Of a DNA stretch of 64,000 nt, positions 15,183-25,540 are shown piece after piece. The translations under genes were made by a program, and so were the position numbers. Source of the stretch: Bryobacterales bacterium (GTDB taxonomy: Bacteria; Acidobacteriota; Terriglobia; Bryobacterales; Bryobacteraceae); the NCBI GenBank assembly GCA_003164035.1, contig PLRS01000050.1, positions 1 to 64,000 of the forward strand. Reading direction: 5' to 3'. Under the pieces are notes generated by a model. That model saw only the letters and a program-made list of their open reading frames with translations, made no database searches and was not told where the DNA came from. Within the stretch, counting starts at the first letter, position 1. The number at the start of each line of letters is the position of its first letter.

Positions 15183-16121
15183 AGCTCCCAACCGTTGATA
15201 CGGCACCGGTGGCGACGGGCGGAAACACTGCACCTTCCGCCAGGCGAGGCGAGCGGGTAGGGCGGCGAATTCACGCTCCACGATGGCGCGCAACGACTCG
15301 GGGTCGGCGAGCGCCCGCAGGTTCAATAGAATATCGTGCCGGCCGGATGGCGAGGCGTCGAGCGCGCCTTCTATGGCCGGGTCCCGGCCGTTGCCGGTGA
15401 GGGCGGCTTTCAGATAGCCCGCGTCCGATTCGGTGTATAGCTTCAGGTGTACGATCCGGATCCGCGCCTCCAGCCGATCCAGCAAGGGACCAACCAGCAT
15501 GGCGGCCGAAATGGGCGGCTCGGCTTCGGCAGTGACACGGGCGTTGAGCCACGCCAGCGCAGCTTCGGCCTCGGCGTAGCGGGCGTAATCGATGTCCAAA
15601 GTCCTGGCGCCGGCCGCGATGGAGCCGGACAGCAACCGGTCGAGCCAGGCCGCCACGCTGTGCCCGCGCTCGAAAAGAAGATCGGCCTCGGCCAGTTGAT
15701 TCCGGTATAGGAAATCGAGGTCGGGATCGTCGAAGGCCGGCTGCGGATGAAGGACGACGGTCAGCGGCGCAATGCGGAAGCGGTCCCCGTGGTCGCGCAG
15801 GAGCGGCCGAAGCGTAGTGGCCACGATATCGGTGCAACTTCCGACGGCTTCGGCGAAGATCACGTCGGGCCGGTATTCAGCGAGGCGTCCGGCCGCTTCC
15901 ACCAGGTCCGGAAAACGGCAGCAGAAGCAGCCGCCGGTCACCTGGTCGCAGGCCAAGCCCATCGCGCCGGCGTAGTGGGTGTCCACCAGGTCGTCGCCCT
16001 GGTCGTTGAGGATGGCCGCCACCCTCAGGCCGCGCTGGCCGAGCAGGCGCGCGGCGCTGAGGATGAGCGTGGTCTTGCCGGCGCCCAGAAAACCGCCGAC
16101 GATGGCGAGCATGGGCTTCAT
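15180..16121 (-). CDS. COG0523/CobW-family metal-handling GTPase
   Basis: The 313-residue protein starts at ATG 16121-16119 (MKPMLAIVGGFLGAGKTT), the G3E-family P-loop being residues 9-18. It carries the family-defining CxCC metal site in TGGCFCC (Cys65, Cys67, Cys68) and an Asn-Asp-Gln-Gly switch (LNDQGDDLVDT). COG0523 proteins deliver or regulate zinc, cobalt, iron or nickel. The C-terminal 150 residues do not show the usual His-rich CobW_C region, so the metal cannot be guessed. No metalloenzyme partner is adjacent. The stop codon abuts a repeat end. Confidence 0.85.
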   Translation of the reverse strand: MKPMLAIVGGFLGAGKTTLILSAARLLGQRGLRVAAILNDQGDDLVDTHYAGAMGLACDQVTGGCFCCRFPDLVEAAGRLAEYRPDVIFAEAVGSCTDIVATTLRPLLRDHGDRFRIAPLTVVLHPQPAFDDPDLDFLYRNQLAEADLLFERGHSVAAWLDRLLSGSIAAGARTLDIDYARYAEAEAALAWLNARVTAEAEPPISAAMLVGPLLDRLEARIRIVHLKLYTESDAGYLKAALTGNGRDPAIEGALDASPSGRHDILLNLRALADPESLRAIVEREFAALPARLAWRKVQCFRPSPPVPYQRLGA

Positions 16122-16507
16122 CGGGCCAACTCCCGGCCATAGGTGCACAATAATGCACAACGACCCCATCCGGCGGGCTTCCGACTGACCCTCCGGAACG
16201 CCGCCACTGCTATAACCTACCATATTCTCTGCAGTCACTTGCGGGCTTTTCAGACCATCTCCTCCGAACGCTCGGCCGCCAAGGGATCACGCCAGGCTGA
16301 ATGGGAAAAAGGCACGGACAGCTCCGACTCCCTTTTTCGGCGGGTTCGCCAATGTCGCTGGCTAATCGCTTGGCCGAGAGGAGGCTGGCGGTGACGATAT
16401 CAGTCGACCCCGTCCCCTTTTTCGGCTGATCGAGAAAGTATTACTTCAGACCGACCCGTCTTTTCCGTGAATTGCCGAAAGTCCGAATATTTGGCAGGCT
16501 GTGAAAT
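16122..16507. other. Intergenic region without a recognisable gene
   Basis: This 386-base gap separates the divergent COG0523 and DUF2971 genes. It contains an 8-bp inverted pair gaaaagg-type (gaaaaagg near 16311 and cctttttc near 16334) and two near-direct copies of tccctttttcggc (about 16329 and 16414). These may be ends of a lost insertion, but no transposase fragment is visible. Promoters for both flanking genes must lie here. Confidence 0.4.
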
Positions 16508-17284
16508 GTGAACATTTCGTTTGACGAAGCGCGTGACGAACTTGGGCAAGCCCAGACTGCGGCAATGTGGCCGTTCTTTTTGCCCGGTTTCGCCGCGCCC
16601 GAGACCCTTCACCATTACACCAACGCGGCTGGCTTACAGGGGATACTGAAAAGCAAGTCACTCTGGGCGTCCGATTGGAACTTTCTGAATGATCGCTCAG
16701 AACTAGTCTACAGCCATAATCTTATTAGAGACTACTTGCTGAGCCAAAGCGGACCTGTTGCAGCGGCGCTTCTTCACGGGTCGCCCCCGCTCGACGAGAA
16801 AGCACAGATTTACTTCACATCGTTCTGTGCGCAGAGCGATCTGCTAAGTCAGTGGCGCGGCTACTCTCGGCTGCAAGATGGGTACTCGATGGCTTTCCGA
16901 TTTTCCAGCCTGCGCGCGACCAAGAATGTGATTCTAACGCAAGTCCTTTACGAACCCCGGCATCAAGAAGAGACCCTGGGCAACCTGGTAGGCGCTATCG
17001 CCGACGTATTTTCACGGATCGACCTCCCTGAAGATCAGACTATGCAGTTGATCAAGCTTGCTGTGGATCTGGTTTGGGCTTTACCGTTCCGGCTCAAGGA
17101 CAGGTCCTTTGAAGGCGAACGGGAGTGGCGTCTCGTTGCGGGCCTCGGGTCCGGATATACAGAGGAGTTCAGAATCGTCGACGGACATTTTGTCCCCTAT
17201 GTCCAAATTCCGTTCAGCACGGAAAGTCTTGTGGGTATCCGGCAAGGTCCCGTGCATTCCGGGCGGCAAACACTGAGGCATTGA
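16508..17284 (+). CDS. DUF2971 family protein, probably frameshifted near its 3' end
   Basis: A 258-residue protein of the DUF2971 family, often found in mobile or defence-rich regions and of unknown activity. Visible family elements are LHHYTNAAGLQGILKSKSLW, ASDWNFLNDRSELVYS, IYFTSFCAQSDLLSQWRGYS, DGYSMAFRF and FEGEREWRLV. The frame ends HSGRQTLRH at 17284, but the adjacent frame continues with ANTEALRRLLVAEKF and VERSSVPL to a TAA at 17349, which matches the expected family C-terminus. A single-base change near 17260-17270 therefore seems to have cut off the last 25 or so residues. Confidence 0.8.
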   Translation: MNISFDEARDELGQAQTAAMWPFFLPGFAAPETLHHYTNAAGLQGILKSKSLWASDWNFLNDRSELVYSHNLIRDYLLSQSGPVAAALLHGSPPLDEKAQIYFTSFCAQSDLLSQWRGYSRLQDGYSMAFRFSSLRATKNVILTQVLYEPRHQEETLGNLVGAIADVFSRIDLPEDQTMQLIKLAVDLVWALPFRLKDRSFEGEREWRLVAGLGSGYTEEFRIVDGHFVPYVQIPFSTESLVGIRQGPVHSGRQTLRH

Positions 17285-17349
17285 GGCGACTCCTGGTGGC
17301 AGAGAAATTCGATAGTACGAAAGTTGAGAGATCGTCCGTTCCGCTGTAA

Positions 17350-17644
17350 CAGCGCCGCGTCCCGAGTTGAAGCGGCAACGCGGCCTTGACGGTGCGCCAA
17401 TACGGTGCGCCAATAAGGGAGCGCCTGGTTTCCTGTGGCGATGACGAAGCTAAGACCATCCTTCGGCGGTCATTGGCATGTTGCTGTTGTCAAAAGAGAT
17501 CGCTAACCGGACGACACAATGACGAGGATCGACTGCTCCGGAGAACACGCCGTAGACGACGGGACCCTGTGTTGGTTGCGTGCCGTTTCAACGGTCTCCC
17601 GCTCTACGTTCGTTGCCAATCACGCCAAGAACGAATCGTCGCGA
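17350..17644. other. Intergenic region, possible gene debris
   Basis: About 295 bases between the DUF2971 gene and hicA. In one plus-strand frame (17386-17673) the segment DPVLVACRFNGLPLYVRC followed by ERIVAIISSR vaguely resembles the end of DUF4258-type small proteins that are often toxin-antitoxin partners, but there is no intact start. I regard it as possible debris only. A near-direct duplication of acggtgcgccaata occurs at about 17390-17415. Confidence 0.25.
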
Positions 17645-17899
17645 TTATTTCTTCACGATCCCCAGCCGGATGAGATCCGCCTCAGTCCAGCGAGCCTGCA
17701 CCTCAATCATCGTTTTCAAGGTTTTGATGGTGAAGGTGTCCCCTCCCCCGTGCGGCGCCACGGTCACGCGGCGGCCGTCCGCGTTCCCATACCGTTGATG
17801 AGACCCTCTTTGGCGTATGAAATAGAAGCCGTCGCGGTTCAGGGCGGCGATGACTTCTCGGGCGGTGATCGACCGGATGCGGCTATAGTCGACGTCCAT
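17645..17899 (-). CDS. hicA: HicA-family toxin
   Basis: An 84-residue dsRBD-fold mRNA interferase. It shows the family core: REVIAALNRDGFYFIRQRGS then HQRYGNADGRRVTVAPHGGG, with the catalytic His in GSH, and TLKTMIEVQARWTEADLI at the C-terminus. It begins three bases after the stop of hicB on the same strand. HicA toxins cleave mRNA independent of the ribosome and are neutralised by HicB. All key residues appear intact. Confidence 0.92.
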   Translation of the reverse strand: MDVDYSRIRSITAREVIAALNRDGFYFIRQRGSHQRYGNADGRRVTVAPHGGGDTFTIKTLKTMIEVQARWTEADLIRLGIVKK

Positions 17900-17902
17900 G
17901 CT

Positions 17903-18175
17903 CTACACGGTGACGGCGATGCGGGGTTCCTGCTGGGAGACCTCGACGACCTCCACTGAGTCGTGCGGACCTTCGGGCAAGGGTTTGCCTTCCTCGATGA
18001 ATTCCTGGACGATCATGCGGACAACTTCATTGATGCGGCGGAGGGCTTCTTCTTTCGTGCGTCCCGAGGTCGCGCCCCCGGTGCTTTCGAGCGCCGGACA
18101 GTACGCGAACCACGCCGGATTGCCCTGGGCGTCCTCATCCGGTTCCACCACGACTTTGAAACTGTAGGTTTTCAT
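17903..18175 (-). CDS. hicB: HicB-family antitoxin
   Basis: A 90-residue antitoxin, first gene of the pair (hicB-hicA order). It has the partial RNase-H-like HicB fold: MKTYSFKVVVEPDEDAQGNP, WFAYCPALESTGGATSGRTK and EEALRRINEVVRMIVQEFIE. No C-terminal DNA-binding domain is evident; the protein stops after a beta strand rich in Val and Glu, so any autoregulation would need the complex. The start ATG is 18175-18173. Confidence 0.92.
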   Translation of the reverse strand: MKTYSFKVVVEPDEDAQGNPAWFAYCPALESTGGATSGRTKEEALRRINEVVRMIVQEFIEEGKPLPEGPHDSVEVVEVSQQEPRIAVTV

Positions 18176-18460
18176 GGCAGGTATTACGCTTTTATCTCCA
18201 CGTTTGTTAAACATTGTAGACCGCACGGTATGCGCGGTCAACGATGGCTCGCGGTGTGTCGCGGTGAAAACGGCCTCAACACACCCCTTGCCCGTGCGGC
18301 GGCAACAGGAAATACAAGCACTGCTGCCTCGGCAAACCCGCCGCGGGCGCCGCCTGACGGATAAGCCCTCCAACCGAGCCGCGGCCAAAGGAGCGGTTCC
18401 TTTTCGTCGCGCCGCGATCTCTCGGGCTATGAAGGCGGAACGCGGGCATGAGATAAGTCT

Positions 18461-18491
18461 CGACGCGGCACGCACGAGTGCGCGCGCCACG
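18461..18491. repeat. Dispersed repeat, cgtggcgcacgcac family, copy 2
   Basis: The sequence around ggcacgcacgagtgcgcgc matches the elements at 9513 and 25881; the left flank agtctcgac is shared with 25881. It sits nine bases before the GH116 stop in the roughly 320-base gap upstream of hicB. The remainder of that gap shows no gene. Confidence 0.65.
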
Positions 18492-18499
18492 AAAAATCG

Positions 18500-21058
18500 T
18501 CACAGCGCCAGTTCCCTGCCCTCGCCGATGGTGGCGTTGGGCGCGGATTTCCTGCCGTTGACGCTGGCGGTCGCAACCGGGAGCGTGCCGTGATCGACGC
18601 GCACGGTGGCGCCCGCAGCGCTCACGCGGAAGGTTCCCCACCCCGTGGCGGTGCTCCAGAAACAGCGCGAGCCGGGCGCGGCCACGATCGAGACGCGCCG
18701 CTCGCCGCCGTGATAGCGGAAGCCGCTGGCGGCTACGAGCGTGCTCCAGCTCGACATGGCGCGGGCGTAGTGATGGCCGCACTCGGGCTCGTCCCACGGG
18801 TTGCGGCGCTCACCATCGTAGCGGGCACGCACGTTGCCGACGGCTTCCACGCCCTCGCGCGTCATGCCGGCGTAAAGCAGCAGCGCGGCGGCCAGATACT
18901 CCAGCCCGGTCCAGGATTCGGCGTAGTAGGGAAAGGGCACGTGCGGGCGCTCGGCCTTGCCGTAGTCGCAAACCATGAGAGCCGGCTCGTCGTTGAGCAC
19001 GTAGGTGCGCTCCACGTTGTCGTGGCCGGCCAGCGTGCGTTTGTAGTTATAGCGCCAGATGGATTCGAGCGTCTTACGGATGTTGGCGCTCTCTACCAGC
19101 GGGCCGAGCCCGGCGACATCGGCCAGGTACTGGCCGATCAATTGATCGAGCAGACAGCCGCCGCCCACCTGGTATTCGGGGCTTTCGGTGTTGGCCGAGC
19201 CCATGTCGCCAACCAGATTCGGCGCGATCTCGTCCTTCGCCACGCCGCGGATTTTCTGGATGTAGAATTCGCCGTTGAACAGGTTGGCGTCGATCCATTT
19301 GCTGCCGCGCTCGAAGACGGCGCGATAGTCCGCCGCGCTGGCCGCGTCGCCGGTGGCGCGGGCCATCTCTTCGCCGGCGCGGAGCGCACCCAGATAGAAG
19401 ATGCCGCAGAGCGGGTTGGGACCGTAGAACTCCACGTCGTAGGTGTTGTGCTGCACGCCGTCGAGAACTCCGTCTTTATTGGCGTCCCAGCCTCCCGGGA
19501 CCCAGGCAAACTCAATGGCCTTTTTGATGCGCGGCCACATTTCCCGCAGCCAACCCGTATCGCCCGAAAGCAGCCAGTCGAGGTAAGCGTGCATGATCTG
19601 GCCCATCTGGCCATCGGCGGCGGCGTAGCCGAAGCTGTCGCCGCGGTGGGGAAGGCGCTCGCGGAAACGGATGGCGCCGGCGTGGTCCAGTTGGTAGCCG
19701 AAGGCGGAGGCGCGCAGCGAGCGGGCGAACGTCGGGAAGAGATGGGCAGTGGCGGTTTCGTAATTCCAGACGTGTGCGCAGCTTCCGTGGCAGCAGCCGG
19801 CGTGGTCGTTGGCGCCTTCGAAACCGTGAAATTCTCCGTCGGCGGTGCGGAAGGCAACCTGGGTGACCAGGGTCGAGAGGTTGGCGCTGGCGGCGTCCTT
19901 GATAACGGCCGGGACGGTGGACTCGCGCATGGCGGCGGCAAACCGGCGAGTCTTTTTCTCCAGCGCTTCCAGGTGCGCGGCGGCGTATTCGGCGGCGTCC
20001 CAGGCGTCGGCGAAGCGAGTGGTGTAGTAGTTGCCGAGAAGGGTATCTTCATCGCCGGCGGCGGCGCTCCAGCCACAGCGGCGCGGGGTGCGGTTGGGGA
20101 AATGCCAGGCCAGCAGAAAGGTGTAATCGGCGTGGGAGCCGGGCGGGATGGTGCGGCCGAGCGAGAGGGCGCCCACCGGTCCGGGATCGGCCGACTCGGG
20201 ACCGAGCTCGCCATCGGCGGAAAAATCGTCCCAGAAAAACATGGGCGAGTTCCACCAGCGGCCGCGTTCCCATCCGCGCAGGTGGGTGACCCGCGCATCG
20301 GCGGAATCGAGCACCGCCAGCACGAAGCCGCCCTTCAACGCGTCATCCGCGGGCAGTTCCGGACTGGTCATGAGAATGCCGGCCAGCCGTTCGGAGGTCT
20401 TGTATTCGTTGACGCGGGTATCGTTCGCCGCGGTGCGGCCGGTGGGGTTTTCGATGGACCAGGCGATGGATACCTTGGCCGGCGCCGCGTTGGGATTGGT
20501 GACGCGGTAACGCAGAATGGCGACCGGCAGTCCGCTCTCGTCCGGCTCGTGCGGGATGAAGGGCGAGAAGGCTTCGAGCGAGACCTTCACAGCCAGGCTG
20601 GGGTCGGCGAAATCGACCCGCGCCAGCGGAAATTCACCGGTAAAAGTGGCCGAAGCGAGACGCGTCAGGCCGGGCGCGTTGTGCGAGCCCAGCCCGCTGG
20701 AGCCTTCAAACGGCGGTTGAAGGCGCGCTTCGAGAACCCGTGCGATCGGTTTGCGATTGCCCGCCTGCGCCCAGATGGCCGGGAAGGCGTAGTCGGGCGC
20801 GTTGCCTTTGTCGGGGCGGTTGAAGATTTCCCAATCGCGAAGCTGCCCGCGTCCTCCCAGGCTTACCGATCCGGCGCAGACGCCACCCAGGGGAAAAGCG
20901 ATGGCGGTAAGGTGCCGTCCGCTGAAAACACGGGGAAACGCGATTTCCCCGGCGGGAACCGATGCGGGCGCGGGCGGAGCCGGGGTTTGCGCGCCAGCCT
21001 CGGTGACGGCGCTGGCAAGAGCGATCCCTTCTAGAAAGGTGCGGCGCTTGATGGACAT
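18500..21058 (-). CDS. GH116-family glycosidase (GBA2-like, DUF608)
   Basis: An 852-residue Tat-exported enzyme (MSIKRRTFLEGIALASAV signal). It has the two-domain build of GH116 beta-glucosidase/glucosylceramidase proteins: an N-terminal beta-sandwich with LTAIAFPLGGVCAGSVSLGG, GRGQLRDWEIFNRPDKGNAP and FSPFIPHEPDESGLPVAILR, and a C-terminal alpha/alpha-barrel with GCCHGSCAHVWNYETATAHL, GWDANKDGVLDGVQHNTYDV, EFYGPNPL and a late YYAESWTGLEYL. Bacterial members hydrolyse beta-glucosides, beta-xylosides or beta-N-acetylglucosaminides, so the substrate is open. It starts the carbohydrate-utilisation stretch. Confidence 0.9.
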   Translation of the reverse strand: MSIKRRTFLEGIALASAVTEAGAQTPAPPAPASVPAGEIAFPRVFSGRHLTAIAFPLGGVCAGSVSLGGRGQLRDWEIFNRPDKGNAPDYAFPAIWAQAGNRKPIARVLEARLQPPFEGSSGLGSHNAPGLTRLASATFTGEFPLARVDFADPSLAVKVSLEAFSPFIPHEPDESGLPVAILRYRVTNPNAAPAKVSIAWSIENPTGRTAANDTRVNEYKTSERLAGILMTSPELPADDALKGGFVLAVLDSADARVTHLRGWERGRWWNSPMFFWDDFSADGELGPESADPGPVGALSLGRTIPPGSHADYTFLLAWHFPNRTPRRCGWSAAAGDEDTLLGNYYTTRFADAWDAAEYAAAHLEALEKKTRRFAAAMRESTVPAVIKDAASANLSTLVTQVAFRTADGEFHGFEGANDHAGCCHGSCAHVWNYETATAHLFPTFARSLRASAFGYQLDHAGAIRFRERLPHRGDSFGYAAADGQMGQIMHAYLDWLLSGDTGWLREMWPRIKKAIEFAWVPGGWDANKDGVLDGVQHNTYDVEFYGPNPLCGIFYLGALRAGEEMARATGDAASAADYRAVFERGSKWIDANLFNGEFYIQKIRGVAKDEIAPNLVGDMGSANTESPEYQVGGGCLLDQLIGQYLADVAGLGPLVESANIRKTLESIWRYNYKRTLAGHDNVERTYVLNDEPALMVCDYGKAERPHVPFPYYAESWTGLEYLAAALLLYAGMTREGVEAVGNVRARYDGERRNPWDEPECGHHYARAMSSWSTLVAASGFRYHGGERRVSIVAAPGSRCFWSTATGWGTFRVSAAGATVRVDHGTLPVATASVNGRKSAPNATIGEGRELAL

Positions 21059-21196
21059 CAGGTATAGAGTAGTCCCTGGCGAGCCGGCGCGGGAAGACGG
21101 GCGCCGGCGAATGCGGCGCTTTCAAGAGTCCGGCCTCTCGAGACAGCCCGCACCAATGCCTGCGCCTCGGCGGCTTGCAACCGGTAGAAATGCGGG

Positions 21197-22537
<1,341 letters not shown>

Positions 22538-22633
22538 CTACGGCTCGATTCTAGTTCACTTCACTGGGCGCCGCACCGGTCGCCGCTTACGCGCCACCAC
22601 CGATGAACGCGGCCGGATAGCCGGTGCTTCGCT

Positions 22634-22834
22634 CTGCCACACACTTTTCAACCCGGCGCCATTTTCGACAAATCGTGGGGCAGCCCATTCTGGCTGCAGC
22701 CGGCTTTAAGCCGGCATTCGCCAGACGGGAAGACCACCTATGCTCCGAAATAGCCGCCTAAAAAGGCGGCTGCGGGCAAAATTGCCCGCCCCACGATCTA
22801 CCGAGGCCGGCGCTGGCCGGAAAAGCATGCGGCA
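22634..22834. repeat. MITE-like repeat, 201 bp, copy 1
   Basis: Outer ends tgccacacacttttc and gaaaagcatgcggca are imperfect inverted copies. The interior (22677-22795) starts gtggggcagcccattctggc and ends gcccgccccac, with strong internal stems (ccggctttaagccgg, gccgcctaaaaaggcggc). A second copy is at 34870-35054, nearly identical inside. It accounts for most of the 480-base gap between the esterase and PfkB kinase genes. Confidence 0.85.
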
Positions 22835-22943
22835 TTGGGCGCCCAGTGTTCGGCGGCATCCAAAACGGCGGCTGGAGGCGGAGTACAATTAGCCGCAGAG
22901 AGGCTCGGAATCGCACTGTGCGCATTTTTCGAAGAAATCGCCG

Positions 22944-23900
22944 ATGGCCATCGTAGGTTCTCGCCCGCCCGGTTCCCCCGCGGCCGTTCTTTCGATGGGC
23001 TGCGCCACCATGGACTACATTTTCGGCATGCGGGAGATTCCACGCCAGCCTTTGAAGTATCGCGCGCGCGATTTCAAGGCCGTGGGTGGAGGAAATGCGG
23101 CCACCGCGTCCGTTGCCATTGCGCGTCTGGGCGGCCGCGCGCACCTGATCGCCCGGCTCGGCGACGACCTCATCGGCGACGCCATCGTCGGCGCCCTCAA
23201 TGGATATGGGGTCGACAGCAGTCTGGTGCATCGTTTCCCGGGCTGCGCCTCGTCGCTTTCCTCGATCATGATCGACGAGAAGGGCGAACGGCTGATCGTG
23301 AATTACTTCGACCCGAAAATCTCCCGTACTCCCGACTGGCTGCCGCCAATTCCGGCGGACGTTGGCGCCGTGCTGGCCGACGCCCACTGGCTGGAGGGCG
23401 ACCTGGAGCTATTTCGCCGCGCCGCGGCGGCCGGCATCCCCACTATTCTCGATGCCGACTCGCCCACCTGCGCTCCGGAGTTGATTCGAGCCGCCGGTGT
23501 GGCTGCCTTTTCCGCGCCCGGCCTGGCGGCGGCCACCGGAGAACGGAGCATCGCCGCGGGATTGCGGGCAGCCGCGCGCATCGGCGCCGGAATCATGCTG
23601 GCGACCGATGGCGCCGAGGGCGTTTATTGGCTGCAAGCGGGCAAATTGCGGCATCACCCGTCTTTTCGAGTGGAAGCGGTGGATACACTGGGCGCGGGAG
23701 ATGTGTTTCATGGCGCTTTTGCCCTGGCCCTCGCCGAAGGCCAGGCGATGGAAGCCGCGGTCGCATTCGCCAGCGCCGCCGCGGCGATCAAAGTAACGCG
23801 GTTCGGAGGGAGCGCGGGCGCTCCCACGCGGGCCGAAGTGGAACACTTGCTCCGGACGGCGGAAACGCGCGCGCCGCACCTTTGTCCGGAGGGTGCTTAA
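22944..23900 (+). CDS. PfkB-family sugar kinase
   Basis: A 318-residue ribokinase-fold enzyme. It carries the N-terminal GGGNAATASVAIARLGG signature and the C-terminal VDTLGAGDVFHGAFALAL motif with the catalytic Asp. The opening VLSMGCATMDYIFGM and the general size resemble the YihV (sulfofructose kinase) branch, but the sugar cannot be fixed from sequence. The next gene on the strand is an ACS-type sugar/acid transporter, separated by a hairpin repeat. The stop codon and the preceding bases belong to the edge of that repeat, so the extreme C-terminus may have been altered by insertion. Confidence 0.88.
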   Translation: MAIVGSRPPGSPAAVLSMGCATMDYIFGMREIPRQPLKYRARDFKAVGGGNAATASVAIARLGGRAHLIARLGDDLIGDAIVGALNGYGVDSSLVHRFPGCASSLSSIMIDEKGERLIVNYFDPKISRTPDWLPPIPADVGAVLADAHWLEGDLELFRRAAAAGIPTILDADSPTCAPELIRAAGVAAFSAPGLAAATGERSIAAGLRAAARIGAGIMLATDGAEGVYWLQAGKLRHHPSFRVEAVDTLGAGDVFHGAFALALAEGQAMEAAVAFASAAAAIKVTRFGGSAGAPTRAEVEHLLRTAETRAPHLCPEGA

Positions 23901-23928
23901 CCGATCCGGGGATCTCACAGCTTAGGCG

Positions 23929-24020
23929 CGGCAACCGCTCCCTTACGGTCGCGGCTCGGTTACGAACACCGCGTGTTTGCAGTCACTTACCGAGCCGCGA
24001 CCGTAAGGGAGCGGTTGCCG
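23929..24020. repeat. GCAACCGC hairpin repeat, copy 2
   Basis: Perfect 31-base inverted arms (23929-23959 and 23990-24020) enclose a 30-base loop that is the reverse complement of the loop at 37703 and 63543, so this copy is inserted in the opposite orientation. Outer flank gggtgcttaaccgat (23891) matches the outer ends of the 37671-37833 element. It fills the gap between the PfkB kinase and MFS genes. Confidence 0.92.
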
Positions 24021-24071
24021 GGAGCTAACTAACTTCCCAAGTCAGTTAAACCCTCCATCGCACGGCCGCCA

Positions 24072-25355
24072 GTGTGTTACGGTGGCTCGGTGGCTACGCC
24101 GCTTGCCGTGCGGGCTGCCTGGTCCGCCAGGGAATGGCGTATCCTGGCCCTGCTCGTCACTTGCAGCTTCGTCTGTTTGCTGGACCGCACCAACCTTTCG
24201 GTGGGCGCCACCGATATTCAGCGCGACTTGCGCCTGACCAACTATCAGCTTGGGTGGCTGCTGTCGGCATTCTTCCTCAGCTACGCATCGTTTCAGCTTC
24301 TATCCATCGCCGGTTGGCTGGCGGACCGGTTCAACGTGTGCTGGGTACTGGGCGCCGGCCTGCTGCTGTGGTCCGCGGCGACGCTCGGGACCGGAGGGGC
24401 CCGGACCTTCGCCGCCATTTTCGGACTCCGCCTGCTGCTGGGCATCGGCGAATCGGTGGCCTATCCGGCCTACTCCCGCATTCTGGTGAACCATTTTCCC
24501 GAGCACCACCGGGGCTTCGCCAACGCCCTCATCGATGCCGCCACCAAGGCCGGTCCCGCCCTGGGCACGCTGCTTGGCGGCCTGCTGATGTTGCGCTACG
24601 GGTGGCGCCCTTTCTTCATCGTGCTGGGTGCGGCCGGCATGATCTGGCTGCTGCCGTGGTATCGGTGGATGCCGCGCGGCGAGAGCGTCGCGGCGCGGAA
24701 AGATCCCGCCGAAGTGCCCAGCGTCGCCGACATCCTTCGCCAGCGCTCTGCCTGGTGTACCGCCCTGGGGCAGTTCTGTTCGAATTATTTCTGGTACTTC
24801 CTGATTACCTGGCTGCCCGGATACCTGGAAAAGGAACGCCATTTTCCCAAGGACAAGATGGCCTTTTTCGGATCGTTCGCTTTCTTCCTGATTGGGGTTG
24901 TCTCCGTCACTTGCGGCTGGCTGTCGGACCGGTGGATTCTGCATGGGGCCACGCCGACCCTGGTGCGCAAGACCTTCGCCGGTACCGGGCTGGCACTTTC
25001 GACCGTCATCCTGCCGGTGGCGATGGTGCATGACGAGCGGACCGCCATGGCCCTGCTTTTCCTCGCCTCGGTGGCATTCGGCATCTATACGCCCACCATG
25101 TTCGCCATCACCCAGACGCTGGCCGGACCGCTGGCCGCGGGAAAATGGACCGGCCTCCAGAACGGCTTTGCCAACCTGGCCGGCGTGGCCGCTCCGCTGG
25201 TGACCGGCTGGGTAGTCGAGAGCACCGGCCGGTTCTACCTGGCCTTCCTGGTCGCCGCCGTCATCGCCCTCGCGGGGGCCGGCTTCCTGGTGCTGGGAGT
25301 CGGACGCATCGAGCAAGTGAAATTCAGGCTACACGCCAGTGTGCCGACCGAATGA
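24072..25355 (+). CDS. MFS transporter, ACS (anion:cation symporter) type
   Basis: A 427-residue twelve-helix transporter. The first helix carries CLLDRTNLSVGATDI, equivalent to the NYLDR motif of the ACS family, followed by LRLTNYQLGWLLSAFFLSYA and GWLADRF. ACS members import hexuronates, galactonate, or other organic acids with protons. The annotated start is GTG 24072; a second in-frame GTG at 24090 removes six residues and is equally plausible, since neither has a strong ribosome-binding site. Together with the kinase upstream it suggests uptake and phosphorylation of a sugar or sugar acid. Confidence 0.9.
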   Translation: MCYGGSVATPLAVRAAWSAREWRILALLVTCSFVCLLDRTNLSVGATDIQRDLRLTNYQLGWLLSAFFLSYASFQLLSIAGWLADRFNVCWVLGAGLLLWSAATLGTGGARTFAAIFGLRLLLGIGESVAYPAYSRILVNHFPEHHRGFANALIDAATKAGPALGTLLGGLLMLRYGWRPFFIVLGAAGMIWLLPWYRWMPRGESVAARKDPAEVPSVADILRQRSAWCTALGQFCSNYFWYFLITWLPGYLEKERHFPKDKMAFFGSFAFFLIGVVSVTCGWLSDRWILHGATPTLVRKTFAGTGLALSTVILPVAMVHDERTAMALLFLASVAFGIYTPTMFAITQTLAGPLAAGKWTGLQNGFANLAGVAAPLVTGWVVESTGRFYLAFLVAAVIALAGAGFLVLGVGRIEQVKFRLHASVPTE

Positions 25356-25396
25356 GAGCGAGCCTCGCCGCGTCCGCTGCAGCGGAACGCGGAAGA

Positions 25397-25418
25397 GGGC
25401 AGGCGAAATCGCCTGCCC
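25397..25418. repeat. Perfect GC-rich hairpin after the MFS gene
   Basis: Ten-base perfect arms gggcaggcga and tcgcctgccc flank two bases, 42 bases after the MFS stop. No T-tract follows, so it is less likely a classical terminator than a minimal member of the gtggggcag-ended palindromes seen elsewhere in the window. Confidence 0.55.
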
Positions 25419-25518
25419 CACCTCAGACACCTCCAGCCGTAGCCCCGGCATCCCCGGCATTAACCGCGTTGACATCTTCCCGGATTAGGCGCATAGTGTA
25501 ATTGTTAGTGGCATGGAG

Positions 25519-25540
25519 AGACATCTTCAGATGTCTTTTC
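25519..25540. terminator. Possible terminator hairpin
   Basis: An 8-bp perfect stem (agacatct / agatgtct) with a two-base loop is followed by tttc. The gap from 25356 to 25963 (608 bases) otherwise shows no gene; it holds this hairpin, the one at 25397, and the repeat at 25881. Confidence 0.35.

Noticed and set aside
16122-16507. Insertion sequence remnant suggested by repeated tccctttttcggc motifs
   Set aside because: No transposase fragment or target duplication is visible; the motif copies are too short to support the call.
17386-17673. A possible DUF4258-type gene between DUF2971 and hicA
   Set aside because: Only a short segment is suggestive, there is no start signal and the frame overlaps the end of hicA on the opposite strand.
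18590-21034. An 814-codon plus-strand frame opposite the GH116 gene
   Set aside because: It mirrors the glycosidase frame, has no domain similarity and its composition is that of a reverse-complement shadow.
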